From Affinundibacterium macrobrachii (lineage in GTDB: Bacteria; Pseudomonadota; Gammaproteobacteria; Burkholderiales; Burkholderiaceae_D), in the NCBI RefSeq assembly GCF_014652415.1, contig NZ_BMYT01000001.1, positions 1,111,352 through 1,175,351 of the forward strand: a stretch of DNA of 64,000 nucleotides, in the 5' to 3' direction. Under the pieces are notes generated by a model, which saw only the letters and a list, made by a program, of their open reading frames with translations, did not search any database and was not told the DNA's origin. Every line of letters begins with the position of its first letter. Position 1 is the first letter of the stretch. This document shows, in pieces, positions 9,803 through 18,879 of this stretch. Both the position numbers and the translations under genes were made by a program.

Positions 9803-11496
9803 TCGTCGCACTTATGTTTTTCGCCCCACTTCAACAAGTTCAAGCTATCCGTCGTTGGACAAACTCGCTATGGTCGCATCCGCAACGTCCGATTTGGTCT
9901 TGGTGGGTACTGGCATGCTTGATGATTGGTATTGAAGTTTTTGGTCACGATCAAATTAAAACAGCACAAATGCTGGTCTTGGCTTTGCCATTCTTACTGA
10001 TTTTATTCATCCCACTAGCTAGCCCGCGACATCAACGACTCCGCGTTATTTTTGTATGCGTTGCGCTGATCGCATTCGTACTCGATAGTGTACTGAGACG
10101 TTTCATCAGCGAAGCTTATCAAGCTGCGCCAGATAGCTCGATGGTTTTAAGTGCTGTTGCCAATACCAGCTTATTAGAGTCTCGCGAGTTTATTGCTAGC
10201 TATGCGCTACCTATCATCCAATTAGTGATACTAAGTATTTTTTCTATCGGCTTTTTGGTTTTTCTCGTGTTTTCCGCTAGCGCAAGTAGCACAAACGCAA
10301 AACAATTTCGCATCCAGTCATTGTGGCTAAAAATCCTTCTCGGCGTGGCGATTATTTTGTGCGTCGTTGGCTATGCGAGTAAGCCTTGGCGCAAGCTCCA
10401 TCCTCTGTACTTTTGGCCCAGAATTTCACTGGTTACGATAGAACTGAGATCGAATTGGCATGATCTGAAAGCACAACGTGAAAAGCAACTGAACTTCGCC
10501 AAATCACTACAAGCGGTAGCAGAAGGAAATACTTCATCGACCCTAGTACTGATCTTGTCCGACAGCCTCAATCGCGACAATATGTCGACTCATGGCTATC
10601 CGCGCACAACTACGCCACAACTTGAAAACCTCAGCAAACGTATGCCGGAGCAAGTAATCAATTTTCGCTATGCGTGGTCAGTTGAGGCTGCAACAATTGC
10701 TTCATTAAAGAGCTTGTTTTATCTAGATACACCGAACGCAAAACCAGTTCATTTATTAGCACTGGCAAAAGCGGCCGGCTACCATATTACTTGGATCAGC
10801 AACCATGATGGGCAAGCAATCGAACAAGAGCATGCACGATTTGCTGATCACTTAGAAATGCTGAATAACATACCTGGACGCGACAGCAGTTCCTCCGATA
10901 GCAGCACCCATCAACCACTGATCGCTGCACTAGCACGTCCTGTGCAACGCAAATTGATTGTTGTACACATGCTCGGTGCCCATCCTCAATACAAGATGCG
11001 TTACCCAGAGAATGCCAATCTATATATCGATAGTAAGGACAAAGTCTATCGTGACTTAGAGCGACAAAGACGTTCTAGTTGGTTGATCGAAAAGCGCAAT
11101 GAATATGATGCAGCAATACGAAATCATGATGCGCAAGTTGTAAAAACGCTGGAAATTACCCAACAGGCGCTCGATAAAGATCAACGTGGCGCTTGGATTT
11201 TTGTCTCTGACCATGGGCAGGAAGTTGCACACACACGTAATCATGCAGGACATAGTGCAAGCACAGCGGCGGGCTTTCGAATTCCTGCCTTTATTTGGAA
11301 TAATCATCCGTCAACAATCGAAGCGAATCAAGCACTAGCGCAAAGACCATTTCGATTGGATTGGCTAGGATGGACCATGCTAACGCTGATGGAAATTCAA
11401 TGGACTGGACAACAAGAAAGCAAAAACATACTGAGCCCAACTTATCAGTTCAAAAATCCTGAGTTAGGTATTCCTATCTCGACGTTTCGTAACTGA
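9799..11496 (+). CDS. Membrane-anchored sulfatase / phosphoethanolamine transferase-like protein
   Basis: 565 residues from TTG 9799, or 560 from ATG 9814; the native start may be the out-of-frame ATG at 9701. About five transmembrane helices (to residue 200) precede an alkaline-phosphatase-fold domain. That domain has LILSDSLNRDN where EptA-type enzymes have a GETSRAEN-like motif, then HGYPRTTTP, HMLGAHPQY and the metal site VSDHGQE plus NHAGHS. The fold suggests transfer of phosphoethanolamine or a similar group to an envelope glycan or lipid. The nucleophile position carries Ser rather than the usual Thr. It is monocistronic with a possible hairpin at 11671–11703. The acceptor is unknown. 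Confidence 0.75.
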   Translation: MIVALMFFAPLQQVQAIRRWTNSLWSHPQRPIWSWWVLACLMIGIEVFGHDQIKTAQMLVLALPFLLILFIPLASPRHQRLRVIFVCVALIAFVLDSVLRRFISEAYQAAPDSSMVLSAVANTSLLESREFIASYALPIIQLVILSIFSIGFLVFLVFSASASSTNAKQFRIQSLWLKILLGVAIILCVVGYASKPWRKLHPLYFWPRISLVTIELRSNWHDLKAQREKQLNFAKSLQAVAEGNTSSTLVLILSDSLNRDNMSTHGYPRTTTPQLENLSKRMPEQVINFRYAWSVEAATIASLKSLFYLDTPNAKPVHLLALAKAAGYHITWISNHDGQAIEQEHARFADHLEMLNNIPGRDSSSSDSSTHQPLIAALARPVQRKLIVVHMLGAHPQYKMRYPENANLYIDSKDKVYRDLERQRRSSWLIEKRNEYDAAIRNHDAQVVKTLEITQQALDKDQRGAWIFVSDHGQEVAHTRNHAGHSASTAAGFRIPAFIWNNHPSTIEANQALAQRPFRLDWLGWTMLTLMEIQWTGQQESKNILSPTYQFKNPELGIPISTFRN

Positions 11497-11670
11497 TCTA
11501 AGCAATTAAGCCAGACTAACTTGGTCCGTAGATGTCTTGCGTTTGGTTCCTTCATACGAATCATAATCACCGTAGAGCAGCGTCTTTAATTCAAGTCCAC
11601 TAATCACAGAAATCAGATTTCTATATAGTCAAACTGCATATAAGCAAATAAATACTAAGTAGTTGGTTAT

Positions 11671-11703
11671 AAAGTAAGCTGCACTTATCATGCAGGCTAC
11701 TTT
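11671..11703. other. Imperfect hairpin just upstream of the TauE/SafE gene
   Basis: AAAGTAAGCTGCA (11671–11683) pairs with TGCAGGCTACTTT (11691–11703) except at two positions. It ends only 3 bp before the GAGG ribosome-binding site of the TauE/SafE gene. It could be a weak terminator for the upstream gene or a leader structure; only three Ts follow. Confidence 0.35.
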
Positions 11704-11715
11704 GTATGAGGCTAT

Positions 11716-12489
11716 ATGACACTCACCTACATCATCTCTGGATTCGCAGTTGGCACCTTGGTCGGATTGACCGGTGTCGGCGGTGGCTCATTGATGACGC
11801 CACTGCTCACACTCTTGTTCGGTGTGTCGCCTGCAGTAGCGGTAGGAACGGATTTGGCATTTGCTTCAATTACCAAAGCGACTGGCACCCTAACACATCG
11901 TCTGCGTGGTTCAGTCGAATGGCATGTGGTTCGCTTGCTCTGCATCGGCGCCTTGCCTGCAGCACTTGTAGCAACATTAGCATTAAAATATTTTGGTGGT
12001 TTAAGCCAGGAGTTAGGACAAATCATTCGTTATTCGATCGCGGTATCGGTATTGTTAACCGTGATTGCCATTTTGTATCGTAGTAAATTAATCGCATGGA
12101 TCAATGCCCATCCAGAACGCCAGCTTGAAGGTAAAAAACTCGCGAGTGCGACGATTATTGCTGGTGCGATTTTAGGAATTTTAGTCACTATTTCCTCGAT
12201 CGGCGCGGGTGCGATTGGTGCCACAATTTTGGTTTTGCTTTATCCCAAAATGCCAGCAGCACACGTTGCAGGCACCGATATCGCTTATGCAGTACCACTC
12301 ACCGCGATTGCGGCAATTGGTCATTGGTGGTTAGGATCAATCAACTGGGAATTGCTAGGTTCATTATTGCTTGGTTCCGTACCCGGAATCACACTTGGAT
12401 CACTGGCAGCCAAAGCGGTACCCGAAAAATTTTTGCGCGGAATTTTAGCGACAACACTCACTTTAGTGGCCTGTAAATTAGTTTTGTAA
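11716..12489 (+). CDS. TauE/SafE family sulfite/organosulfur exporter
   Basis: A 257-residue inner-membrane protein with about eight hydrophobic segments. It has the two-fold repeat typical of TauE/SafE proteins: GLTGVGGGSLMTPLL near residue 20 and a matching ISSIGAGAIGATIL near 160. The family exports sulfite, sulfoacetate or related anions. Its position directly before the cysI operon, on the same strand with a 140-bp gap, supports a role in sulfur handling, perhaps relieving sulfite build-up during assimilation. GAGG precedes the ATG. Confidence 0.85.
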   Translation: MTLTYIISGFAVGTLVGLTGVGGGSLMTPLLTLLFGVSPAVAVGTDLAFASITKATGTLTHRLRGSVEWHVVRLLCIGALPAALVATLALKYFGGLSQELGQIIRYSIAVSVLLTVIAILYRSKLIAWINAHPERQLEGKKLASATIIAGAILGILVTISSIGAGAIGATILVLLYPKMPAAHVAGTDIAYAVPLTAIAAIGHWWLGSINWELLGSLLLGSVPGITLGSLAAKAVPEKFLRGILATTLTLVACKLVL

Positions 12490-12629
12490 TTGGCGACGTT
12501 ATTAATGCTAAAACCAATCACAAAATTAATCAGAAAATCAGTTTCACTAAACAAGTTATTTATCCCATCAGCACGTTGATAATGTCGACGCCACTTTTTG
12601 GTAAGACGTTTTGAATAGGAAGTTTGAAG

Positions 12630-14336
12630 ATGTATCGTTATGACCAACATGATCATTTAATCGTTCAAGAGCGCGTTGCGCAATTTCGCGATCAAGTAAG
12701 CCGTCGCATCGCCAATGAACTGACGGAAGATGAATTTCGTATTTTGCGTTTGCAAAACGGTTTGTACATGCAGCGTCATGCGTATATGTTGCGGGTTGCC
12801 GTACCATATGGTCTGCTGTCTTCAACACAGTTACGAAAGTTCGCTTTTATTGCGCGTAAATACGATCGCGGTTATGGTCACTTCACGACACGCCAAAACA
12901 TCCAATACAACTGGATCAACTTAGAGGACACGCCCGACATCTTGGCCGAGTTAGCCAGTGTGGAAATGCACGCAATTCAAACTTCCGGTAATTGCATGCG
13001 CAATATCACGTCAGACGAATTTGCTGGCGTGGCTGCAGATGAAATTATTGATCCACGTCCGTATGCAGAAATCTTGCGTCAATGGACCACGTTTCACCCT
13101 GAATTTGCTTATTTACCACGCAAATTCAAAATCGCCATCAACGGTGCCAAGGAAGATCGTGCAGCGATTGCCGTTCACGATATCGGTTTAACCGTTGTTC
13201 ACAATGATGCTGGCGAAGTTGGCTTTAAAGTGATGGTCGGTGGTGGCATGGGACGTACGCCTATTTTGGGCAGTGTGATTCGAGAGTTCTTGCCGTGGCA
13301 ACACGTGATGACTTATTTAGAAGCGATTTTGCGTATCTATAACCAATTCGGTCGTCGCGACAATATTTACAAAGCGCGTATCAAGATTTTGGTAAAAGCA
13401 ATCGGCGCTGAAGAATTTGCTCGTCAGGTAGAAGAAGAATGGCAAGACATTAAAGATGGTCCAGGTACATTAACTGAAGCAGAATTAAAGCGTGTGGCGG
13501 CATACTTCACTGCACCTGCTTATGCCAACATACCCGCAACTGATGAAAATTTTGTGCAATTACAACAAGAAAATAAGGCATTTTCGAATTGGGTGAAGCG
13601 GAATGTAAAACCGCATAAACAAGCAGGTTACAATGCCGTTTTGCTATCACTGAAGAAACCTGGCGTACCACCAGGTGATGCCAGTGCGGATCAGATGGAT
13701 TTTGTTGCCGACTTAGCAGATCGCTATAGTTTTAGCGAAATCCGCGTCACCCATGAACAAAATTTGGTATTAGCCGATGTCGAACAAAGTCGCTTATTTG
13801 ATTTATGGAAAGAAGCCAAAGCACATGGTTTAGCAACACCGAATATTGGTTTATTGACCGATATGATTTGCTGCCCAGGTGGTGATTTCTGTTCATTGGC
13901 GAACGCCAAATCAATTCCGATCGCGCTCGATATTACTGACCGTTTCAACGATCTGGATTATCTGCACGACATCGGTGAGTTGGAATTAAATATGTCTGGT
14001 TGTATCAATGCCTGCGGCCATCACCATGTCGGCAATATCGGTATTTTGGGTGTCGATAAGGATGGAAGTGAGTGGTACCAAGTGTCTATCGGCGGCGCGC
14101 AAGGCAATCAAGCAGCGATAGGCAAGATTATCGGTCCTTCATTTTCAGCCGGACAAATGCCAGAAGTGATCGACCGTATCGTACAAGTATATCTGCGCGA
14201 ACGTGCCGAAGGAGAACGCTTCATCGATACCGCACAACGCTTGGGCATTGCACCATTCAAAGAATATGTTTATGCAACACCAATAAAAACGATCGAGCAT
14301 CACGGAGAAGATGCCGGCTCTGCAGTAGTGTACTAG
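12630..14336 (+). CDS. cysI: Sulfite reductase hemoprotein subunit
   Basis: 568 residues from ATG 12630; a TTG two codons earlier is less likely. It has the nitrite/sulfite reductase ferredoxin-like half domains and the siroheme/4Fe-4S ligand motifs CCPGGDFC (about 416–423) and SGCINACGHHH (about 459–469). It reduces sulfite to sulfide with six electrons. No CysJ flavoprotein lies nearby, so ferredoxin or another donor is likely, as in many betaproteobacteria. It is the first gene of the operon cysI–DUF934–cysH–cysD–cysN–cobA. Confidence 0.9.
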   Translation: MYRYDQHDHLIVQERVAQFRDQVSRRIANELTEDEFRILRLQNGLYMQRHAYMLRVAVPYGLLSSTQLRKFAFIARKYDRGYGHFTTRQNIQYNWINLEDTPDILAELASVEMHAIQTSGNCMRNITSDEFAGVAADEIIDPRPYAEILRQWTTFHPEFAYLPRKFKIAINGAKEDRAAIAVHDIGLTVVHNDAGEVGFKVMVGGGMGRTPILGSVIREFLPWQHVMTYLEAILRIYNQFGRRDNIYKARIKILVKAIGAEEFARQVEEEWQDIKDGPGTLTEAELKRVAAYFTAPAYANIPATDENFVQLQQENKAFSNWVKRNVKPHKQAGYNAVLLSLKKPGVPPGDASADQMDFVADLADRYSFSEIRVTHEQNLVLADVEQSRLFDLWKEAKAHGLATPNIGLLTDMICCPGGDFCSLANAKSIPIALDITDRFNDLDYLHDIGELELNMSGCINACGHHHVGNIGILGVDKDGSEWYQVSIGGAQGNQAAIGKIIGPSFSAGQMPEVIDRIVQVYLRERAEGERFIDTAQRLGIAPFKEYVYATPIKTIEHHGEDAGSAVVY

Positions 14337-14348
14337 GGGGAGAAATAC

Positions 14349-14876
14349 ATGACGAAAATTATTAAAGATCGCGCGGTAGTGGAAGACAATTGGGAAATCT
14401 TGCAATTGTCTGAAGACGATACCGCCGACGCAATCGAAGTACCCGAAGGAAAAGTGATTGTGCCACTCAAAGTGTGGCAATTTCAACGTGACAAATTAAT
14501 CCAACGCGCCAAAGAACGTCAAGATATCGCTGTCTGGTTTAGCAGTAATGAGCAAGCCAAAGAATTACAGCAAGACTTGCATTTATTTAACTTGTTAGCT
14601 GTCGATTTTCCTAAATTTGCTGATGGCCGTGGCTACTCTATTGCTTACAACTTACGCACACGCTTCAACTATACGGGTGAGCTACGTGCGATCGGCGACG
14701 TGCTACGCGACCAACTGTTTTATATGCAACGCGTAGGTTTCAACGCCTTTGCAGTTCGCGCTGACAAAAACATTCATGACGCTATCAAAGGTTTGACCGA
14801 CTTTAGTGAAAAATACCAAAGTTCGGTTGATGAAAAAAATCCCTTATTCCGTCGTGCGGCAAGAACAGGTAGTTAA
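14349..14876 (+). CDS. DUF934 protein of the sulfite reductase operon
   Basis: A 175-residue soluble protein whose C-terminal half (RFNYTGELRAIGDVLRDQLF and following) matches the DUF934 family, regularly found between cysI and cysH in beta- and gammaproteobacteria. The biochemical role is not established; linkage suggests assembly of, or electron supply to, the siroheme reductase. It starts 12 bp after cysI with a strong GGGGGAG ribosome-binding site and ends 4 bp before the cysH start, so it is co-transcribed. Confidence 0.85.
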   Translation: MTKIIKDRAVVEDNWEILQLSEDDTADAIEVPEGKVIVPLKVWQFQRDKLIQRAKERQDIAVWFSSNEQAKELQQDLHLFNLLAVDFPKFADGRGYSIAYNLRTRFNYTGELRAIGDVLRDQLFYMQRVGFNAFAVRADKNIHDAIKGLTDFSEKYQSSVDEKNPLFRRAARTGS

Positions 14877-14880
14877 AGCC

Positions 14881-15600
14881 ATGAACGAAACAAGCGAATA
14901 CGAAATCCGATTAGCCAACACCGTCGCGATCTTAGAGAAAATTGCGAGTGAATTTACGCCCGCAGTGTTCGCCTCTAGCCTCGCGGCAGAAGACATGGTG
15001 CTAACGGATTTAATTTTGCGTCGCCAACTTAATATTGGTATTTTTTCTTTGGAAACTGGTCGTCTGCACAAAGAAACCTTGGCAATGCTAGACAAAATTC
15101 GCGCTACCTATGCTGTCGACATTCAATTGTTTAAACCGAATCTCGCAGCGGTTGAAGATTACGTCAGGCAGCATGGCATCAACGCTTTTTACGATAGCGT
15201 AGACATGCGTAAAGAATGCTGCAGAATTCGTAAGGTAGAGCCACTCAATCGTGCGCTCAAAGGTAAAAAAGCGTGGATCACAGGCCAAAGACGTGCACAG
15301 TCTGCGACACGTACCGAATTGGCCGTGCAAGAAGACGATGTCGCGCATGCAATGCAAAAATTCAACCCTTTGGCAGATTGGTCAGAAGATGATGTTTGGC
15401 ACTATATCCGCAGCAACAACGTGCCTTACAATGCCTTACATGACAAAGGTTACCCTTCGATAGGCTGCGAGCCTTGCACCCGCGCCATCCAACCCGGTGA
15501 AGACATACGCGCAGGGCGCTGGTGGTGGGAAAATCCCGAGTCCAAAGAATGTGGCTTGCATGTGGTGGATGGAAAATTAGTCCGCATTAAAGCAATTTGA
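14881..15600 (+). CDS. cysH: Adenylyl-sulfate (APS) reductase, thioredoxin-dependent
   Basis: 239 residues from ATG 14881; upstream in-frame codons overlap the DUF934 gene and are not needed. The Cys pair in KECCRIRK and the second pair in GCEPC mark a 4Fe-4S cluster, which characterises APS reductases rather than E. coli-type PAPS reductases. The catalytic Cys is in the C-terminal ECGLH motif. It reduces APS to sulfite and AMP. The absence of cysC in this operon agrees with direct use of APS. Confidence 0.92.
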   Translation: MNETSEYEIRLANTVAILEKIASEFTPAVFASSLAAEDMVLTDLILRRQLNIGIFSLETGRLHKETLAMLDKIRATYAVDIQLFKPNLAAVEDYVRQHGINAFYDSVDMRKECCRIRKVEPLNRALKGKKAWITGQRRAQSATRTELAVQEDDVAHAMQKFNPLADWSEDDVWHYIRSNNVPYNALHDKGYPSIGCEPCTRAIQPGEDIRAGRWWWENPESKECGLHVVDGKLVRIKAI

Positions 15601-15643
15601 ACGAAATTATTTGAAAACCGAATACTTAATTAAAAGGCTTAGC

Positions 15644-16579
15644 ATGAACACCGTAGTAGAAAATCACTTCATTGATGCCGCGAGTAATCGCCATCTCGAT
15701 TGGCTGGAATCCGAAGCCATCCACATCATGCGTGAAGTGGCTGCTGAATGTACTAACCCTGCCCTGCTATTTTCAGGCGGTAAAGATTCTGTGGTGTTAT
15801 TGCGTATCGCTGAAAAGGCATTTCGTCCGGGCAAATTCCCTTTCCCTTTAGTACACGTCGATACCGGTCACAACTTTCCAGAAGTGATCACTTTCCGTGA
15901 CAAACGCGTGGCGGAACTGGGCGAACGTCTGATTGTCGGTTCGGTTGAAGATTCAATCAAGCGTGGCACGGTACGCTTGCGTAATCCACAAACTGATTCA
16001 CGCAATGCAGCACAAGCTGTAACCTTGTTAGAGACGATTGCGGAACATCAATTTGATGCTTGCATAGGCGGTGCGCGTCGCGACGAAGAAAAAGCGCGAG
16101 CCAAGGAACGTATCTTTTCCTTCCGCGATGAATTCGGACAATGGAATCCCAAAGCACAACGTCCTGAATTATGGGACTTGTATAACACCCGCGTTCACCC
16201 TGGTGAAAACATGCGTGTGTTCCCGATTTCTAACTGGACAGAACTCGATGTTTGGCAATACATCGCGCGTGAAAAGTTGGAATTACCGCCTATCTATTTC
16301 GCACATGAACGTGAAGTCATTCCGCGCAATGGCTTACTAGTTCCGGTAACAGATTTAACGCCACCACGTGCTGGCGAAACCGTAGAGAAACAAATTGTGC
16401 GCTTCCGCACCGTTGGTGATATTTCTTGTACTTGCCCGGTCTCTTCCGAAGCCGCGACTGTTGAAGCGATTATCGAAGAAACCGCAGTCACCCAAATCAC
16501 TGAACGCGGCGCCACACGCATGGATGATCAAACCTCTGAATCCTCCATGGAAAAACGTAAAAAAGAAGGATATTTCTAA
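15644..16579 (+). CDS. cysD: Sulfate adenylyltransferase subunit 2
   Basis: 311 residues from ATG 15644; a TTG at 15611 extends the frame but falls in a spacer without a good ribosome-binding site. It has the PP-loop motif FSGGKDS (about residues 44–50) and the conserved basic stretch GGARRDEEKARAKER. It is the catalytic subunit that forms APS from ATP and sulfate, paired with CysN. The stop overlaps the cysN ATG by one base (TAATG), implying translational coupling and stoichiometric production. Confidence 0.95.
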   Translation: MNTVVENHFIDAASNRHLDWLESEAIHIMREVAAECTNPALLFSGGKDSVVLLRIAEKAFRPGKFPFPLVHVDTGHNFPEVITFRDKRVAELGERLIVGSVEDSIKRGTVRLRNPQTDSRNAAQAVTLLETIAEHQFDACIGGARRDEEKARAKERIFSFRDEFGQWNPKAQRPELWDLYNTRVHPGENMRVFPISNWTELDVWQYIAREKLELPPIYFAHEREVIPRNGLLVPVTDLTPPRAGETVEKQIVRFRTVGDISCTCPVSSEAATVEAIIEETAVTQITERGATRMDDQTSESSMEKRKKEGYF

Positions 16580-17904
16580 TGAGCACCCAGCTACAACAAT
16601 CCGCCACGGCCAACGACCTCACACGTGAACGCGGCCTATTACGCTTCATCACGGCTGGCTCCGTGGACGATGGAAAAAGTACGCTGATTGGTCGTTTGCT
16701 ATTCGACAGTAAAGGCATCTTTGCGGACCAATTAAATGCGATTTCCAAAGCCAAGCATAAGCGTACCGTTGGTGACACCATTGATTTGTCATTGCTAACT
16801 GATGGCTTAGAAGCCGAGCGTGAACAAGGCATTACCATCGACGTCGCTTACCGTTATTTCGCCACGCCAAAACGTAAATTCATCATCGCCGACACACCGG
16901 GTCATGAGCAATACACACGCAATATGGTGACTGGTGCATCGACTGCCGATGCGGTGATTATTTTGATCGACGTCTCCAAAGTAAAATTCGGTGAAGATGG
17001 CAGCGTGGAATTGCTCACACAAACCAAGCGTCATTCCACCATCGCCCATTTGCTGCAAATCGAACACGTGATCGTGGCTGTCAACAAAATGGATTTGGTC
17101 AATTACGATCAAACGGTGTACGACCGTATCGTCGCTGCTTACCAAAGCTTCGCAGCCCAATTAGGTTTACGCGACGTGCATCCAATTCCGCTGTCCGCAC
17201 TGGCTGGCGATAACGTGGTCACCAATAGCGACAATCTGGCGTGGTACCAAGGCCCGACTTTAATCGAGTTATTGGAATCTTTAAACGTGTATGACGACTG
17301 CCACGACGAGCCTTTCCGTTTTCCTGTGCAATTAGTCGCACGTCACAATGGTCACGAAGCGAATGATTTCCGTGGCTACATGGGACGCATAGAAGCGGGC
17401 AAAATCAGTGTTGGTGACAGTATCGTGGTCCAGCCTTCGGGCCAAAGCGCGACCGTCAAAGATATCCAAACTTTAGACGGCTCATTACAAACTGCAGTAG
17501 TTGGACAGTCCGTCACCATTTTGCTCAATGAGTACGTTGATATCTCACGTGGCGACATGTTGGCGGCGGCAGATCGTCCGGCGACCGTACTAAAATCTGT
17601 GAGCGCCGATGTATGTTGGTTGTCTGAAGAAGCCTTGGACTCGCGTCGCAAATATTGGTTGAAACATACGACACGTCAAGTCGCGGCACGTGTTGCGTCG
17701 ATCGACACTTTATTGGATATCAATACCCAAGAACGCCGCCCAACTGATACACTTAAATTGAACGACATCGCTCGCGTCAATATCAATGTACAGCAAGCCT
17801 TAGCAGCCGATGCTTACGACATCACTCGTGCTACTGGCGCATTTATTTTGATCGACGAAGTCACCCATCAAACTGTCGCAGCGGGAATGATACGTCTTGG
17901 CTAA
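16579..17904 (+). CDS. cysN: Sulfate adenylyltransferase subunit 1 (GTPase)
   Basis: A 441-residue EF-Tu-like GTPase. G1 is GSVDDGKST, followed by the conserved EREQGITIDVAYRYF, the DTPGHEQYTRN switch and NKMDLV. Two beta-barrel domains follow. GTP hydrolysis drives APS synthesis by CysD. The length corresponds to CysN alone; there is no fused CysC (APS kinase) domain. It overlaps cysD by 1 bp and cobA by 8 bp. Confidence 0.95.
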   Translation: MSTQLQQSATANDLTRERGLLRFITAGSVDDGKSTLIGRLLFDSKGIFADQLNAISKAKHKRTVGDTIDLSLLTDGLEAEREQGITIDVAYRYFATPKRKFIIADTPGHEQYTRNMVTGASTADAVIILIDVSKVKFGEDGSVELLTQTKRHSTIAHLLQIEHVIVAVNKMDLVNYDQTVYDRIVAAYQSFAAQLGLRDVHPIPLSALAGDNVVTNSDNLAWYQGPTLIELLESLNVYDDCHDEPFRFPVQLVARHNGHEANDFRGYMGRIEAGKISVGDSIVVQPSGQSATVKDIQTLDGSLQTAVVGQSVTILLNEYVDISRGDMLAAADRPATVLKSVSADVCWLSEEALDSRRKYWLKHTTRQVAARVASIDTLLDINTQERRPTDTLKLNDIARVNINVQQALAADAYDITRATGAFILIDEVTHQTVAAGMIRLG

Positions 17905-18640
17905 TCTATCTGAATCAACTTCGCCCTCGATCCAACAGGAAACAGGCATCGTCTATTTAGTCGGTGCTGGTCCAGGAGCAGTTGATTTGATTACGGTGCG
18001 TGGTGCCAAACTGTTAGCGCAAGCGAATATTGTTTTACACGACGCATTGGTCACGCCAGAAATGCTGGAACTATGCCCACAAGCGATCAAAGTATCGGTA
18101 GGCAAACGTAGCGGACAACGCTCTGCTGCACAAGAACACATCAATCAACAATTGATCGAAGCAGCGCAACAACACGCCATCGTAGTGCGTCTAAAAGGTG
18201 GCGACCCGATGTTGTTTGGTCGTGCAGATGAAGAAATGACAGCGTTGGAACACGCTGGAATACGTTTCGAAATTGTACCCGGCATCACTACCGCAATGGC
18301 AGCCGCAGCCAGTGTACAACTTCCATTAACCAAACGCGGCGTAGCGCGCAGTGTCGCGCTTTTTACCTCCAGTACCGCACCCGGTGAGGCTGCGGAAACA
18401 CGCATTCCAGATTGCGACACCTTAGTTCAATACATGGGTGGCAAAGAAGCGATACTCACTGCGCAACGCATGTTAGCGAAAGGTTTTTCACCTGATCTAC
18501 CGATTGTGATCGTGCAAAGTTGCAGCCGTCCAGAAGAGCAGCACCTGCATCTGAAACTATGTGATTTAGCAAACGGCTTGCCTGCCTGTGATGGCCCTGT
18601 ACTGGTAATGATGGGCGAAGCGATGCGTCAGCGCAACTAA
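17897..18640 (+). CDS. cobA: Uroporphyrinogen-III C-methyltransferase
   Basis: 247 residues, starting at a TTG inside the end of cysN. It has the SUMT signature at the start (VYLVGAGPGAVDLITVRG), VRLKGGDPMLFGR, and VPGITTAMAAAA. It methylates uroporphyrinogen III twice to precorrin-2, the first step to siroheme. It has no CysG dehydrogenase/chelatase half; a CbiX-like chelatase is encoded at 19307–19687. A 14-bp tandem repeat begins at its stop codon. The initiation codon is the least certain part. Confidence 0.9.
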   Translation: MANLSESTSPSIQQETGIVYLVGAGPGAVDLITVRGAKLLAQANIVLHDALVTPEMLELCPQAIKVSVGKRSGQRSAAQEHINQQLIEAAQQHAIVVRLKGGDPMLFGRADEEMTALEHAGIRFEIVPGITTAMAAAASVQLPLTKRGVARSVALFTSSTAPGEAAETRIPDCDTLVQYMGGKEAILTAQRMLAKGFSPDLPIVIVQSCSRPEEQHLHLKLCDLANGLPACDGPVLVMMGEAMRQRN

Positions 18641-18677
18641 GTTTGCGTACTTAAGTTTGTGAAACTAAGTTTGCGTA
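18636..18677. repeat. 14-bp tandem repeat, three copies, starting at the cobA stop
   Basis: Units ACTAAGTTTGCGTA, CTTAAGTTTGTGAA and ACTAAGTTTGCGTA at 18636, 18650 and 18664. The first unit contains the cobA stop codon. The TAA of the three copies falls at 18638, 18652 and 18666, so it occurs once in each reading frame. Confidence 0.85.
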
Positions 18678-18879
18678 GCTGAATACGATTGATTATCTAA
18701 AATCAATAGCCTCATTCAATTCTTGATGAGATATACGCTTCAAGTTTCAAACATTTTGTTAAATCCATGTGAATACATGATTTCGCAAAAAACTTGCGCT
18801 AGAATAAGTTTCATTCTCGCAATGGCTCGTAAAATTGCCGTTCTGAAACTTTCGACTCTCAACAGTCATTAGGCGTCAC

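Noticed and set aside
18636-18677. CRISPR-like array
   Set aside because: The units are 14 bp, contiguous and without spacers; it is a simple tandem repeat. The other arrays in the window are the same in this respect.
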